DNA from: Leclercia sp. AS011
Lineage (GTDB): Bacteria > Pseudomonadota > Gammaproteobacteria > Enterobacterales > Enterobacteriaceae
Direction of reading: 5' to 3'
Length of the DNA stretch: 64,000 bases
Assembly (NCBI RefSeq): GCF_037152535.1
Contig: NZ_JBBCMA010000004.1
Span: 62,001 to 126,000 of the forward strand
Within the stretch, counting starts at the first letter, position 1; every line of letters starts with the position of its first letter. This document shows, one piece after another, positions 33,043 through 45,222 of the stretch. The translations under genes and the position numbers were made by a program. Under the pieces are notes generated by a model. It was not told the origin of the DNA, did not search any database, and saw only the letters and a list, made by a program, of their open reading frames with translations.

Positions 33043-33073
33043 GGAACTCTCTTTTCATGAAAAAGAGAGTTCC
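33043..33073 (-). terminator. perfect hairpin just after ispB
   Basis: A 13-bp perfect stem (GGAACTCTCTTTT / AAAAGAGAGTTCC) with loop CATGA begins 8 bases after the ispB stop. The T-rich part is inside the stem and no external T run follows on the minus strand, so it could be a stability hairpin rather than a classic terminator. Confidence 0.55.
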
Positions 33074-33081
33074 CTGTTCCC

Positions 33082-34053
33082 TTATCGATCGCGCTGAACA
33101 GCGATATGCGCGAGACCGATCAGGGCATCTCGCCACGGGCTGTCAGGGATGACCTGAAGTGCGACTATGGCTTTATCCGCTTCTTCCTCGGCACGCTGAC
33201 GTGTCCATTCCAGGGAACCACAGGTCGCCATTGCTTCCAGTACTGGTTCCAGAAGGTGTCGGCCGTTTCCTTGTTCAATGGCTTCGCGGATCAGGTTTGC
33301 CTGCTCAGGCGTGCCGTTACGCATGGCGTGCAGCAGCGGAAGCGTCGGTTTACCCTCGTTGAGATCGTCACCAACGTTTTTGCCCAGGGTTTCGCCATCG
33401 GCGCTGTAATCGAGCAGATCGTCGATCAGCTGGAAGGCAGTGCCAAGGTAGCGGCCATAATCCTGCAGGCCACGTTCCTGCTCTTCAGAACAGCCAGCCA
33501 GAATACCGGAGCACTGGGCAGCAGCTTCAAACAGACGCGCGGTTTTGCTGTAGATCACCCGCATGTAGTTCTCTTCGGTGATGTCCGGATCGTTGACGTT
33601 CATAAGCTGCAGAACTTCGCCTTCCGCGATAACGTTCACCGCTTTGGACATCACCTCCAGCACCTTCAGCGACCCAAGGCTGGTCATCATCTGGAAGGCA
33701 CGGGTATAGATAAAATCCCCCACCAGCACGCTGGCAGCATTGCCAAACGCTGCATTGGCGGTGGCTTTGCCACGACGCATATCGGATTCATCGACAACGT
33801 CATCATGCAGCAGCGTGGCGGTATGAATAAATTCGATCAGAGCAGCAATAGTGACGTGCGCATTCCCCTGATAGCCTACCGCGCGAGCGGCCAGCACAGC
33901 GATCATCGGACGGATGCGTTTGCCCCCGCCGCTGACGATGTAGTAACCCAACTGATTGATTAGGGAAACGTCGGAGTCGAGCTGTTCCAGGATCGCTGCA
34001 TTTACACCCGCCATATCTTGCGCGGTTAACTCATTGATTTTTTCTAAATTCAT
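33082..34053 (-). CDS. ispB: octaprenyl diphosphate synthase
   Basis: A 323-aa trans-prenyltransferase that makes the C40 side chain of ubiquinone and menaquinone. The aspartate-rich motifs are LLHDDVVDESD and LIDDLLDY. I chose the start at 34053 (MNLEKINEL) as in K-12; an upstream in-frame start would add eleven residues. It diverges from rplU. Confidence 0.98.
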   Translation of the reverse strand: MNLEKINELTAQDMAGVNAAILEQLDSDVSLINQLGYYIVSGGGKRIRPMIAVLAARAVGYQGNAHVTIAALIEFIHTATLLHDDVVDESDMRRGKATANAAFGNAASVLVGDFIYTRAFQMMTSLGSLKVLEVMSKAVNVIAEGEVLQLMNVNDPDITEENYMRVIYSKTARLFEAAAQCSGILAGCSEEQERGLQDYGRYLGTAFQLIDDLLDYSADGETLGKNVGDDLNEGKPTLPLLHAMRNGTPEQANLIREAIEQGNGRHLLEPVLEAMATCGSLEWTRQRAEEEADKAIVALQVIPDSPWRDALIGLAHIAVQRDR

Positions 34054-34210
34054 CGCAAAAGCCGGGCTTGTAGTCCTGTTTTCCACATTTCGAATGGGCT
34101 AACGTAGGGTTCGGTTTATCAATAGTAGCGCTGATTGTACTGAAAAAACGCCTCAGATAAACGTTACCGTACGTGTTGTGTTTTTTTTCTTCATGTATTG
34201 ACGGTAGCAC

Positions 34211-34239
34211 TTGTCAAAGGCTCGTGTTTTGCGTAATAT
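34211..34239 (+). promoter_or_regulatory. promoter of rplU-rpmA
   Basis: TTGTCA (34211-34216) and TAATAT (34234-34239) are spaced 17 bp. A GC-rich leader hairpin (GCGCAC / GTGCGC, about 34266-34295) follows before the rplU ribosome binding site. Confidence 0.7.
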
Positions 34240-34255
34240 TCGCGCCCTATTGTGA

Positions 34256-34621
<366 letters not shown>

Positions 34622-34640
34622 GACCTGAGGAGAGATTTAA

Positions 34641-34898
<258 letters not shown>

Positions 34899-34923
34899 GG
34901 TTTTCTCGGTCCGGTAACGGATT

Positions 34924-34954
34924 AAAGCCCCGCAACGTGTTGCGGGGCTTTTTA
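34924..34954 (+). terminator. Rho-independent terminator after rpmA
   Basis: AAAGCCCCGCAAC / GTTGCGGGGCTTTTT forms a strong stem with a T run, between rpmA and yhbE. Confidence 0.92.
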
Positions 34955-34994
34955 CATTGGAAACCCGGTAATTTTTTCTGTAGGGAAAACGGGC

Positions 34995-37150
<2,156 letters not shown>

Positions 37151-37160
37151 GACCGTCAAT

Positions 37161-37188
37161 GGCCCCCTTACTAAGGGGGCTTTTTTTT
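37161..37188 (+). terminator. terminator between convergent obgE and pmrB
   Basis: GCCCCCTTA / TAAGGGGGC is followed by a run of eight T. It can act for obgE; the pmrB stop lies at its right edge. Confidence 0.92.
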
Positions 37189-38230
37189 AGTTCAGTTTGG
37201 CCGGAAGCCAGCAGCCGACCGTCAGCCCGCCTTCGGGACGGTTTTCCAGGGTCAGTTTGCCGCGGTGCAGCTGCACGATACGCTGTACGATGCTCAACCC
37301 CAGTCCGCTGCCGCCATAGCGTTGATCGATACGGCGAAACGGCTCGGTAATGGACTGGCGATGGGCCTCATCAATGCCTGGCCCCTGATCGCAGACGCTT
37401 ACCAGCGTACCCTCGTCGATTTCCTGCATCCTGACTTCAATGGTGGTTCCTGCGGGGCTGTAACGCACCGCGTTCTCCAGCAAATTGCGCAGCATCAGCC
37501 GTAACAGAATTGCATCCCCCTGAACGCTCTGGGAGCCCGTCTGCGGCCAGATCAGGGTGTGATCTTTGGCCTCATTCTCCAGCGCCAGCGGCGCAAAAAT
37601 GGATTCGCGCCAGTTAACCGTCTCGTAATGACCGCTGGCCAGAGCCTGGCCTGCACGGGCCAGCATCAGGAGCTGCTCCACGGTATGCATCAGCTGGTCG
37701 ATTCGCGCAACCAGTGTCGTCGCCTGGGGAGAGCCAGACTGCGCCATCAGCTCCAAATGCAGGCGAATGCCCGCCAGTGGGGTACGCAGCTCGTGTGCGG
37801 CATCAGCGGTGAACAAGCGCTCCTGCTGAATGGTTTGATCCAGCCGGGCGAGAAGCTGATTAAGCGAGGTGGTCACAGCGCCAATCTCTTCCATATCGGA
37901 GTACATCGGCAGCGGAGAGAGGTTATCAGCAGAACGGTTTGCCAGGCTGGTGCGGAGCTGGTTGAGCGGGCGGGTGATCCAGGTGACGGCCCAGAAGGAG
38001 AACAGCAGCGTAAAACCGACCATTACCAGCGAAGGTACCAGCAACGAGGCGATCGCTTCCCGGATCTCTTTCTCTACATGCTGGTTACGGGCTTTTGCCG
38101 AAAGCGTCTCATTGACCAGAAAGCTGATTTGCTCCCGGCTTTCATGCCAGAGCCAGATGACGCTGACCAGTTGAAAGAAGAGCAGAATGACTGCCAACAG
38201 CACCATCAAACGACGGCGCATGCTGTTCAT
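37187..38230 (-). CDS. pmrB: PmrB/BasS-like sensor histidine kinase
   Basis: A 347-aa kinase with two membrane segments (about 9-28 and 64-86), a HAMP region, the HisKA histidine in AAHELRTPLAG near residue 151, and an HATPase with NLLENAVRYSP and GGSGLGLSIV. The short periplasmic loop keeps two E-x-x-E motifs (Glu30/33 and Glu55/58), the iron-binding motif of PmrB. It overlaps pmrA by 4 bp. K-12 BasS is 363 aa and lies with eptA; here eptA is absent. Orthology with BasS is uncertain: it may be a paralogue sharing the fold and signal. Confidence 0.8.
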   Translation of the reverse strand: MNSMRRRLMVLLAVILLFFQLVSVIWLWHESREQISFLVNETLSAKARNQHVEKEIREAIASLLVPSLVMVGFTLLFSFWAVTWITRPLNQLRTSLANRSADNLSPLPMYSDMEEIGAVTTSLNQLLARLDQTIQQERLFTADAAHELRTPLAGIRLHLELMAQSGSPQATTLVARIDQLMHTVEQLLMLARAGQALASGHYETVNWRESIFAPLALENEAKDHTLIWPQTGSQSVQGDAILLRLMLRNLLENAVRYSPAGTTIEVRMQEIDEGTLVSVCDQGPGIDEAHRQSITEPFRRIDQRYGGSGLGLSIVQRIVQLHRGKLTLENRPEGGLTVGCWLPAKLN

Positions 38231-38889
38231 TTTTTACTCTCCAGACGATAACCCACGCCGCGCACGGTTTTGATCCGGTCTTTGCCCAGCTTACGCCGCA
38301 GATTATGGATATGGACTTCGAGGGTGTTCGAGCCGGGATCGTCCTGCCAGGAGTAGATATCCTGCTGTAAGGTCTCCCGGTGAACGGTCTGCCCGGTACG
38401 CATGATCAGCCGCGTCAGCAGGGCGAACTCTTTCGGCGTGACCTCCACCGGCAGCGACTGCTGTAATACCTGCTGCGTTTGCAGATTCAGCGTCAGATCC
38501 CCGTCGCTGAGCAGGTTATCACTGTGCCCCTGATAACGCCGGATCAAGGCTCTGGCCCGCGCCTGCAGTTCCGCCAGGGCAAAGGGTTTCACCAGATAGT
38601 CGTCGGCACCAGAATCCAGACCGTTGATTCTGTCTTCCAGCGCATCGCGTGCCGTCAGGATCAGCACCGGATTATCCACCCCACGACGACGCCACTGACT
38701 GAGCAGGGTAGCCCCGTCTTTATCCGGCAGCCCGAGATCGAGGATCACCAGGCTGTATTCACCGCTCTGAATAAGGCCGTCAGCCTCGGCGGCAGTGCCC
38801 GCGCAATCAAGCGTATAGCCCTCGGCAGCGAGCGCCAGGGCCAGCCCTTCCTGTAGCAGCAGATCATCTTCGACAATGAGTAATTTCAT
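38227..38889 (-). CDS. pmrA: PmrA/BasR-like response regulator
   Basis: A 220-aa OmpR-type regulator. The receiver has Asp51 in LVILDLGLPD and Lys in DDYLVKPFA; the winged helix has TNTLEVHIHNLRR-like residues (SNTLEVHIHNLRRKLG) and RTVRGVGYRL. I chose the ATG at 38889 over a GTG at 38892. The stop of dacB ends 3 bases upstream, so dacB-pmrA-pmrB may be one transcript. Roughly half the residues match E. coli BasR as remembered, lower than other genes here, which suggests a paralogue. Confidence 0.8.
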   Translation of the reverse strand: MKLLIVEDDLLLQEGLALALAAEGYTLDCAGTAAEADGLIQSGEYSLVILDLGLPDKDGATLLSQWRRRGVDNPVLILTARDALEDRINGLDSGADDYLVKPFALAELQARARALIRRYQGHSDNLLSDGDLTLNLQTQQVLQQSLPVEVTPKEFALLTRLIMRTGQTVHRETLQQDIYSWQDDPGSNTLEVHIHNLRRKLGKDRIKTVRGVGYRLESKK

Positions 38890-38891
38890 CA

Positions 38892-40325
38892 CTAATTATT
38901 CTGGTAAATATCCTTGTAAAGCCGGCTCTCAAAGCGCACCAGCGGGATACGGCGATTGCGTTGGTCTGCAGGTTCAACCGCGTAGCCTGAAAGATACTGC
39001 ACAAATGCCATCCGCTGCCCGCTGGCTGTGGTGATAAACCCGGCAAGGTTATACACCCCCTGCAGCGAGCCTGTCTTGGCGGAGACTTTGCCATCCACGC
39101 CCGCGGCATGCAGGCCGGCCCGGTACTGCAGGGAGCCGTCGTAACCGGCGAGCGGCAGCATCGAGATAAAGTTTAGTTCAGTGTCGTGCTGAGCAATGTA
39201 CTGAAGCACCTGCATCATGGTCGCAGGGGAGATCAGGTTGTGGCGCGAAAGACCAGAACCATCGACCGCGATGGTATTCCCGAGTTCGATACCGGCCTGC
39301 TGACGCAGGATCTGCCGCACCGCATCTGAACCGGCACGCCAGGTGCCAGGCACGCCGAAGCGGGCATGACCAATCATGCGAAACACGGTGTCGGCGATCA
39401 TGTTGTCTGATTTTTTCAGCATGATCTTCAGCAGATCGTGTAGCGGGGCTGACTGCTTAGTGGCAATCACGGTACCCGGCTCGTTGGTTTGCGTCTGGCG
39501 CAACAGCGTGCCGCTGTAGGTGATATTCGCCTGCTTCAGTTCGTCTTTCAGGATCGCCCCGGCATAGCCCGCGCCATCCTGGATGGCAAAAGCGAGCGGC
39601 AGCGGATCGGCGCGTTGGGTCAGGCAACCGGTCAGCGTGAAGCGGTTAAGATCGCCCGGTACCACGTCTAGCTCGCAGTATTGCGCTTCCGGCGACCCTT
39701 TCGCCAGGGTTCGCACCTGACTGAACATGGTGACCGGGTAGTAGGAGGCCACACGGATAAAGGCTAAATCATTAGGTTTTGGCGCGCTGTACAGCGAGAC
39801 GGAGAAGCAGTTGCGATCGACGATCGCGGCCGCAGGTGGTGCGCTAAAGCACTGGGTCATGTCGTTCCATGGCCAGCCTGGGGCTTTATCGTGGCTGGCG
39901 AAGATCGACGTGTCGATAAGCACATTTCCTTCAATGCGCTGCACGCCTGACTTCTTTAGCACGGCAACCATATTGCGAATATCCTGACGCTTAAATGTCG
40001 GATCGCCGCCAAAACGGGCAATAAGATCGCCCTTCAGCACGCCGCTCTCAACGTTGCCTTTGCTCTCAAGCGTGGTGGTAAAACGAAAATCGGGCCCCAG
40101 CTGTAGCAGGGCGGCCAGCGCCGTGATCACCTTTTGCGTACTGGCGGGCAGGGCCATCTGCTGGCTGTGATAATCAATTTCAGGCGCCTGAGCGCCTACC
40201 TTCTGCACCATCAGGGCCAGGTTGGCGCCATCGGGCAGCTGATTAATATACTCGTCGACGTTCGCTGCCTGGACAGTGAACGCAATCGTGGTGGTCAATC
40301 CGATGATAAATCTGGAAAATCGCAT
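38892..40325 (-). CDS. dacB: D-alanyl-D-alanine carboxypeptidase/endopeptidase PBP4
   Basis: A 477-aa class C penicillin-binding protein of the periplasm. The signal peptide ends near AANVD (residue 20). Active-site motifs: Ser-x-x-Lys in ASTQKVITAL near residue 62, DGSGLSRHN near residue 305, and Lys-Thr-Gly in SAKTGSLQG near 417. In K-12 it neighbours obgE directly; here pmrAB lies between, downstream of dacB and in the same direction. Confidence 0.97.
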   Translation of the reverse strand: MRFSRFIIGLTTTIAFTVQAANVDEYINQLPDGANLALMVQKVGAQAPEIDYHSQQMALPASTQKVITALAALLQLGPDFRFTTTLESKGNVESGVLKGDLIARFGGDPTFKRQDIRNMVAVLKKSGVQRIEGNVLIDTSIFASHDKAPGWPWNDMTQCFSAPPAAAIVDRNCFSVSLYSAPKPNDLAFIRVASYYPVTMFSQVRTLAKGSPEAQYCELDVVPGDLNRFTLTGCLTQRADPLPLAFAIQDGAGYAGAILKDELKQANITYSGTLLRQTQTNEPGTVIATKQSAPLHDLLKIMLKKSDNMIADTVFRMIGHARFGVPGTWRAGSDAVRQILRQQAGIELGNTIAVDGSGLSRHNLISPATMMQVLQYIAQHDTELNFISMLPLAGYDGSLQYRAGLHAAGVDGKVSAKTGSLQGVYNLAGFITTASGQRMAFVQYLSGYAVEPADQRNRRIPLVRFESRLYKDIYQNN

Positions 40326-40399
40326 AATCTCGCGCTAACAACCCGGAAACAAACCGCCATACTACGGCCCAACGCCCTGTAAAGTAAACGATGACCCAT

Positions 40400-40480
40400 A
40401 CTGAACTTCGCGGTAAAATGCGTATCAAATTGAAAATTGCTGCTGACCTGGAACTTTGCTTCCGGGTCAGTTTTCTTTTG
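40400..40480 (+). ncRNA. graL: GraL, attenuated leader RNA of greA
   Basis: In E. coli, transcription from the greA promoters often stops in the leader and yields the short RNA GraL. Here the leader has a clear terminator (listed separately) 91 bp before greA. The 5' end is only approximate. Function as a regulatory RNA in this strain is inference. Confidence 0.6.
40443..40479 (+). terminator. attenuator terminator in the greA leader
   Basis: CTGACCTGGAA pairs with TTCCGGGTCAG (11 pairs, one wobble) around loop CTTTGC, followed by TTTTCTTTT. It lies upstream of the gene it controls, so it should reduce greA readthrough. Confidence 0.88.
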
Positions 40481-40570
40481 CTTCTGACCTGTGCCAGGCT
40501 GTGATGCCTGCGGGGCCAGTCGTCGGGTCGGTTACCCGTACCCAACAGGAATGTCAAAGAGGTATAACAA

Positions 40571-41047
40571 ATGCAAGCTATTCCGATGACCTTACGTGGG
40601 GCTGAAAAACTGCGCGAAGAACTGGATTTTCTGAAATCTGTGCGCCGCCCTGAAATCATTGCAGCCATCGCGGATGCGCGTGAGCATGGCGATCTGAAGG
40701 AAAACGCCGAGTATCACGCTGCGCGTGAGCAGCAGGGGTTTTGCGAAGGGCGTATCAAAGATATCGAAGCCAAGCTGTCGAATGCGCAGGTGATTGATAT
40801 CACCAAAATGCCTAACAACGGGCGTGTCATTTTTGGCTGCACCGTTACCGTGATCAATCTGGATACCGATGAAGAAGTTTCTTACCGCATCGTGGGTGAT
40901 GACGAGGCTGATTTTAAGCAGAATCTGATCTCAGTAAACTCGCCGATTGCCCGCGGTCTGATTGGTAAAGAGCAGGACGATGTGGTCACCATCCGCACCC
41001 CGGGTGGGGAAGTGGAGTTCGAAATTATCAAGGTTGATTACCTGTAA
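40571..41047 (+). CDS. greA: transcription elongation factor GreA
   Basis: A 158-aa factor that rescues backtracked RNA polymerase. The N-terminal coiled coil carries the acidic tip residues in [17 protein letters not shown] (about 36-54) and the C-terminal FKBP-like domain ends [11 protein letters not shown]. It diverges from dacB and is preceded by the GraL attenuator. Confidence 0.99.
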   Translation: MQAIPMTLRGAEKLREELDFLKSVRRPEIIAAIADAREHGDLKENAEYHAAREQQGFCEGRIKDIEAKLSNAQVIDITKMPNNGRVIFGCTVTVINLDTDEEVSYRIVGDDEADFKQNLISVNSPIARGLIGKEQDDVVTIRTPGGEVEFEIIKVDYL

Positions 41048-41088
41048 TTCGCATCTCACGCCAGATGTTGATACATTGTAAAGATAGG

Positions 41089-41113
41089 AAAAAGGCCGCA
41101 TAGCGGCCTTTTA
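41089..41113 (+). terminator. terminator after greA
   Basis: AAAAGGCCGC-AT-AGCGGCCTTTTAT forms a short strong stem with T residues on both sides, so it may also stop convergent yhbY transcription. Confidence 0.88.
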
Positions 41114-41199
41114 TCAACTCAAGGAGCATGGCATTTTGCTCACCTGCTTAAGAAAAACCCCTCGTTTTACACAGAAAATGTGTTCAATTCAGGATAATC

Positions 41200-41493
41200 T
41201 TAGCGTGGCAGCGAGATTTTACGCTCTTTAGATGGGCGGTAGAGCACCAGCGTTTTACCGATGACCTGTACATTACAGGCGCCGGTTTCGCGCACGATTG
41301 CTTCCACGATCAAAGTCTTGGTCTCTCTGTCTTCAGAGGCGATTTTCACTTTGATTAATTCGTGGTGCTCCAGCGCTTGTTCAATCTCGGCCAGTACCCC
41401 TTCGGTCAAACCATTGTTGCCAAGCATAACTACAGGCTTGAGCGGATGTGCCAGACCTTTAAGGTGCTGTTTTTGTTTAGTACTCAGATTCAT
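41200..41493 (-). CDS. yhbY: YhbY, CRM-domain ribosome assembly factor
   Basis: A 97-aa CRM-domain RNA-binding protein associated with pre-50S particles. The conserved loop appears as VVMLGNNGLTEGV (GxxG-like). I chose the start at 41493 (MNLSTKQKQHLKGL) as in K-12; the upstream reading to 41532 is not conserved. It diverges from rlmE. Confidence 0.97.
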   Translation of the reverse strand: MNLSTKQKQHLKGLAHPLKPVVMLGNNGLTEGVLAEIEQALEHHELIKVKIASEDRETKTLIVEAIVRETGACNVQVIGKTLVLYRPSKERKISLPR

Positions 41494-41615
41494 CGTATAT
41501 TTTTGCTTACGTTGGGATTGAAAACGGTTCATTCTACCGCCATCTCCCTAATATCGCCAAATTGCTGAGTGGAAATTTACACCACTGGCTACGATGAACC
41601 AGGACGGAAAGTTAA

Positions 41616-42242
41616 ATGACAGGTAAAAAGCGTTCTGCAAGCTCGAGCCGCTGGCTCCAGGAACACTTTAGCGATAAATATGTTCTACAGGCACAGAAAA
41701 AGGGGTTACGTTCCCGTGCCTGGTTTAAACTTGATGAAATACAGCAAAGTGACAAACTCTTTAAGCCGGGGATGACGGTAGTCGACCTCGGTGCAGCGCC
41801 CGGTGGATGGTCGCAATATGCGGTGACACAAATCGGCGGAACGGGCCGAATCATCGCCTGCGATCTTTTGCCTATGGATCCCATCGTTGGTGTGGACTTC
41901 CTTCAGGGCGATTTTCGTGATGAATTAGTACTGAAAGCGTTACTTGAACGGGTAGGTGACAGTAAAGTTCAGGTTGTCATGTCCGATATGGCGCCAAATA
42001 TGTGCGGAACACCGGCGGTGGATATCCCTCGCTCCATGTATCTGGTAGAACTGGCGTTAGAAATGAGTCGTGATGTATTAGCGCCGGGTGGTAGTTTTTT
42101 AGTGAAGGTGTTCCAGGGCGAAGGTTTCGAGGAGTATCTGAAGGAAATTCGCTCCCTGTTTACGAAGGTCAAAGTTCGTAAGCCGGACTCTTCACGTGCG
42201 CGTTCACGTGAAGTGTATATTGTAGCGACCGGGCGAAAATGA
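41616..42242 (+). CDS. rlmE: 23S rRNA 2'-O-methyltransferase (Um2552) RlmE
   Basis: A 208-aa methyltransferase that modifies U2552 in the A loop. The SAM site is [15 protein letters not shown]; other family residues are in [26 protein letters not shown] and the C-terminal [12 protein letters not shown]. The heat-shock pair rlmE-ftsH is conserved. Confidence 0.98.
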   Translation: MTGKKRSASSSRWLQEHFSDKYVLQAQKKGLRSRAWFKLDEIQQSDKLFKPGMTVVDLGAAPGGWSQYAVTQIGGTGRIIACDLLPMDPIVGVDFLQGDFRDELVLKALLERVGDSKVQVVMSDMAPNMCGTPAVDIPRSMYLVELALEMSRDVLAPGGSFLVKVFQGEGFEEYLKEIRSLFTKVKVRKPDSSRARSREVYIVATGRK

Positions 42243-42335
42243 TAGCCGGTAGATTTCAGGCGAAAGTTTGAAATCAATCGGATACAGAGTATCCTGACGC
42301 TGTTTTTAACACAGTTGTAATAAGAGGTTAATCCC

Positions 42336-44279
42336 TTGAGTGACATGGCGAAAAACCTAATACTCTGGCTGGTCATTGCCGTTGTGCTGATGTCAGTATT
42401 CCAGAGCTTTGGGCCCAGCGAGTCTAATGGCCGCAAGGTGGACTACTCTACCTTCCTGCAAGAGGTCAACCAGGATCAGGTTCGCGAAGCGCGTATCAAC
42501 GGACGTGAGATTAACGTTACCAAGAAAGATAGTAACCGTTACACGACTTACATTCCGGTGAACGATCCTAAGCTGCTTGATAACCTTCTGACTAAAAACG
42601 TCAAGGTGGTCGGTGAGCCGCCGGAAGAGCCAAGCCTGCTGGCTTCTATCTTCATTTCCTGGTTCCCGATGCTGCTGCTTATCGGCGTCTGGATCTTCTT
42701 TATGCGTCAAATGCAGGGCGGCGGTGGCAAAGGTGCCATGTCGTTCGGCAAGAGTAAGGCGCGTATGTTGACGGAAGACCAGATCAAAACCACTTTTGCG
42801 GACGTGGCAGGTTGCGACGAAGCAAAAGAAGAGGTGGGTGAGCTGGTTGAATACCTGCGTGAGCCGAGCCGTTTCCAGAAACTGGGCGGTAAGATCCCGA
42901 AAGGCGTCCTGATGGTCGGCCCTCCGGGTACCGGTAAAACCCTGCTGGCGAAAGCCATCGCCGGTGAAGCGAAGGTCCCGTTCTTTACCATTTCCGGTTC
43001 TGACTTCGTGGAAATGTTCGTGGGTGTCGGCGCATCTCGTGTGCGTGACATGTTCGAACAGGCCAAGAAAGCGGCACCGTGCATCATCTTCATCGATGAA
43101 ATCGACGCCGTGGGCCGCCAGCGTGGCGCAGGCCTGGGCGGTGGTCACGATGAACGTGAGCAGACCCTGAACCAGATGCTGGTTGAGATGGACGGCTTTG
43201 AAGGTAACGAAGGTATTATCGTTATCGCGGCAACTAACCGTCCGGACGTTCTTGACCCTGCGCTGCTGCGTCCAGGCCGTTTCGACCGTCAGGTTGTGGT
43301 TGGTCTGCCAGACGTTCGCGGTCGTGAGCAGATCCTGAAAGTGCATATGCGTCGCGTACCGCTGTCACCGGATATCGATGCGGCAATCATTGCGCGCGGC
43401 ACCCCGGGCTTCTCCGGTGCGGATCTGGCTAACCTGGTGAACGAAGCTGCACTGTTTGCCGCTCGCGGTAACAAGCGCGTCGTATCGATGGTGGAGTTCG
43501 AGAAAGCGAAAGACAAAATCATGATGGGTGCGGAACGTCGCTCCATGGTGATGACGGAAGCGCAGAAAGAATCCACGGCTTACCACGAAGCAGGTCATGC
43601 GATTATCGGTCGCCTGGTACCGGAACACGATCCGGTGCATAAAGTGACGATTATTCCGCGTGGTCGTGCGCTGGGCGTAACGTTCTTCCTGCCGGAAGGC
43701 GATGCTATCAGCGCCAGCCGCCAGAAACTGGAAAGTCAGATTTCAACCCTCTACGGTGGTCGTCTGGCAGAAGAGATTATCTACGGTGTGGAACATGTTT
43801 CGACCGGTGCGTCCAACGACATTAAAGTCGCGACCAACCTGGCGCGTAACATGGTGACCCAGTGGGGCTTCTCCGACAAACTCGGTCCGCTGCTGTATGC
43901 AGAGGAAGAGGGTGAAGTGTTCCTCGGTCGTTCTGTGGCGAAAGCGAAACATATGTCCGATGAGACGGCACGTATCATCGATCAGGAAGTTAAATCTCTG
44001 GTTGAGCGTAACTATGCACGTGCTCGCCAGATCCTGAACGACAATATGGACATCCTGCATTCGATGAAAGATGCACTCATGAAATATGAGACCATCGATG
44101 CACCGCAGATTGATGACCTGATGGCGCGCCGCGAAGTGCGTCCGCCAGCGGGCTGGGAAGACCCAGGCGCTTCCAACAACTCTGACAACAATGGCACGCC
44201 ACGTGCGCCGCGTCCGGTCGATGAACCGCGTACGCCAAACCCGGGCAACACCATGTCAGAACAGTTGGGCGACAAATAA
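42336..44279 (+). CDS. ftsH: membrane AAA protease FtsH
   Basis: A 647-aa membrane-bound zinc protease that degrades LpxC, sigma-32 and unassembled membrane proteins. Two membrane segments (about 8-28 and 101-120) precede the AAA domain with GPPGTGKT (about 195-202), [11 protein letters not shown], the [16 protein letters not shown], and zinc motif HEAGH (about 417-421). Start: TTG at 42336 with AGAGG 9 bases upstream gives MSDMAKN; the ATG at 42345 gives the 644-aa form usually listed for K-12. Confidence 0.98.
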   Translation: MSDMAKNLILWLVIAVVLMSVFQSFGPSESNGRKVDYSTFLQEVNQDQVREARINGREINVTKKDSNRYTTYIPVNDPKLLDNLLTKNVKVVGEPPEEPSLLASIFISWFPMLLLIGVWIFFMRQMQGGGGKGAMSFGKSKARMLTEDQIKTTFADVAGCDEAKEEVGELVEYLREPSRFQKLGGKIPKGVLMVGPPGTGKTLLAKAIAGEAKVPFFTISGSDFVEMFVGVGASRVRDMFEQAKKAAPCIIFIDEIDAVGRQRGAGLGGGHDEREQTLNQMLVEMDGFEGNEGIIVIAATNRPDVLDPALLRPGRFDRQVVVGLPDVRGREQILKVHMRRVPLSPDIDAAIIARGTPGFSGADLANLVNEAALFAARGNKRVVSMVEFEKAKDKIMMGAERRSMVMTEAQKESTAYHEAGHAIIGRLVPEHDPVHKVTIIPRGRALGVTFFLPEGDAISASRQKLESQISTLYGGRLAEEIIYGVEHVSTGASNDIKVATNLARNMVTQWGFSDKLGPLLYAEEEGEVFLGRSVAKAKHMSDETARIIDQEVKSLVERNYARARQILNDNMDILHSMKDALMKYETIDAPQIDDLMARREVRPPAGWEDPGASNNSDNNGTPRAPRPVDEPRTPNPGNTMSEQLGDK

Positions 44280-44311
44280 GTCAACGCTGTAGATGATGTT
44301 CTCATTACCTG

Positions 44312-44341
44312 AAACCCTGGGGCTTGCCCCGGGGTTTTTCT
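44312..44341 (+). terminator. terminator after ftsH
   Basis: AAACCCTGGGGC / GCCCCGGGGTTTTT stem and T run lie between ftsH and folP. Confidence 0.9.
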
Positions 44342-44373
44342 TGTCTGCTTAACCAAAAAATCAGGGATTAGCC

Positions 44374-45222
44374 ATGAAACTCTTCGCCCAGGATTCTTAT
44401 CTCGATCTGTCTCATCCACATGTGATGGGGATCCTGAACGTCACGCCAGACTCCTTTTCTGACGGCGGCACGCATAACACGCTGATCGAGGCGGTCAAAC
44501 ATGCGAATCTGATGATCAACGCCGGAGCGACTATTATCGACGTGGGCGGGGAGTCGACGCGACCGGGCGCGGCGGAGGTCAGCGTTGACGAAGAGTTATC
44601 CCGGGTGGTCCCGGTGGTTGAGGCCCTTGCACAGCGTTTTGAGGTCTGGATCTCTGTGGATACCTCCAAGCCGGAGGTGATTCGCGAATCAGCGAGAGTG
44701 GGCGCTCACATTATTAATGACATTCGCTCCCTTACCGAGCCGGGCGCGCTTGAGGCCGCGGCAGAAACCGGGTTACCGGTCTGTCTGATGCACATGCAGG
44801 GTCAGCCGAAAACCATGCAACATGCGCCGAAATATGATGATGTATTTGCTGATGTGAACCGCTATTTTGTTGAGCATATTGCGCGTTGTGAACGTGCCGG
44901 TATCGCAAAAGAGAAATTGCTACTCGACCCGGGATTCGGTTTCGGTAAAAATCTCTCTCATAACTTCGAGCTTCTTGCGCGCTTATCTAAGTTTCACCAT
45001 TTTGGCCTGCCGCTGCTGGTCGGGATGTCACGAAAATCAATGGTAGGTCAGTTGCTTAACGTCGGGCCTTCAGATCGCCTGAACGGGAGTCTGGCCTGCG
45101 CGGTGATTGCAGCGATGCAGGGAGCGCATATTATTCGCGTCCATGACGTAAAAGAGACAGCTGAAGCCATGCGCGTGGTGGAAGCCACACTGGCAGCTAA
45201 GGAAAACAACCGCTATGAGTAA
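44374..45222 (+). CDS. folP: dihydropteroate synthase
   Basis: A 282-aa folate enzyme, the sulfonamide target. Signatures: [15 protein letters not shown] near residue 16 and [13 protein letters not shown] near 55, with FGKNLSHN and GMSRKS further on. No insertion of the kind found in resistant sul-type enzymes is visible. It overlaps glmM by 8 bp. Confidence 0.98.
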   Translation: MKLFAQDSYLDLSHPHVMGILNVTPDSFSDGGTHNTLIEAVKHANLMINAGATIIDVGGESTRPGAAEVSVDEELSRVVPVVEALAQRFEVWISVDTSKPEVIRESARVGAHIINDIRSLTEPGALEAAAETGLPVCLMHMQGQPKTMQHAPKYDDVFADVNRYFVEHIARCERAGIAKEKLLLDPGFGFGKNLSHNFELLARLSKFHHFGLPLLVGMSRKSMVGQLLNVGPSDRLNGSLACAVIAAMQGAHIIRVHDVKETAEAMRVVEATLAAKENNRYE

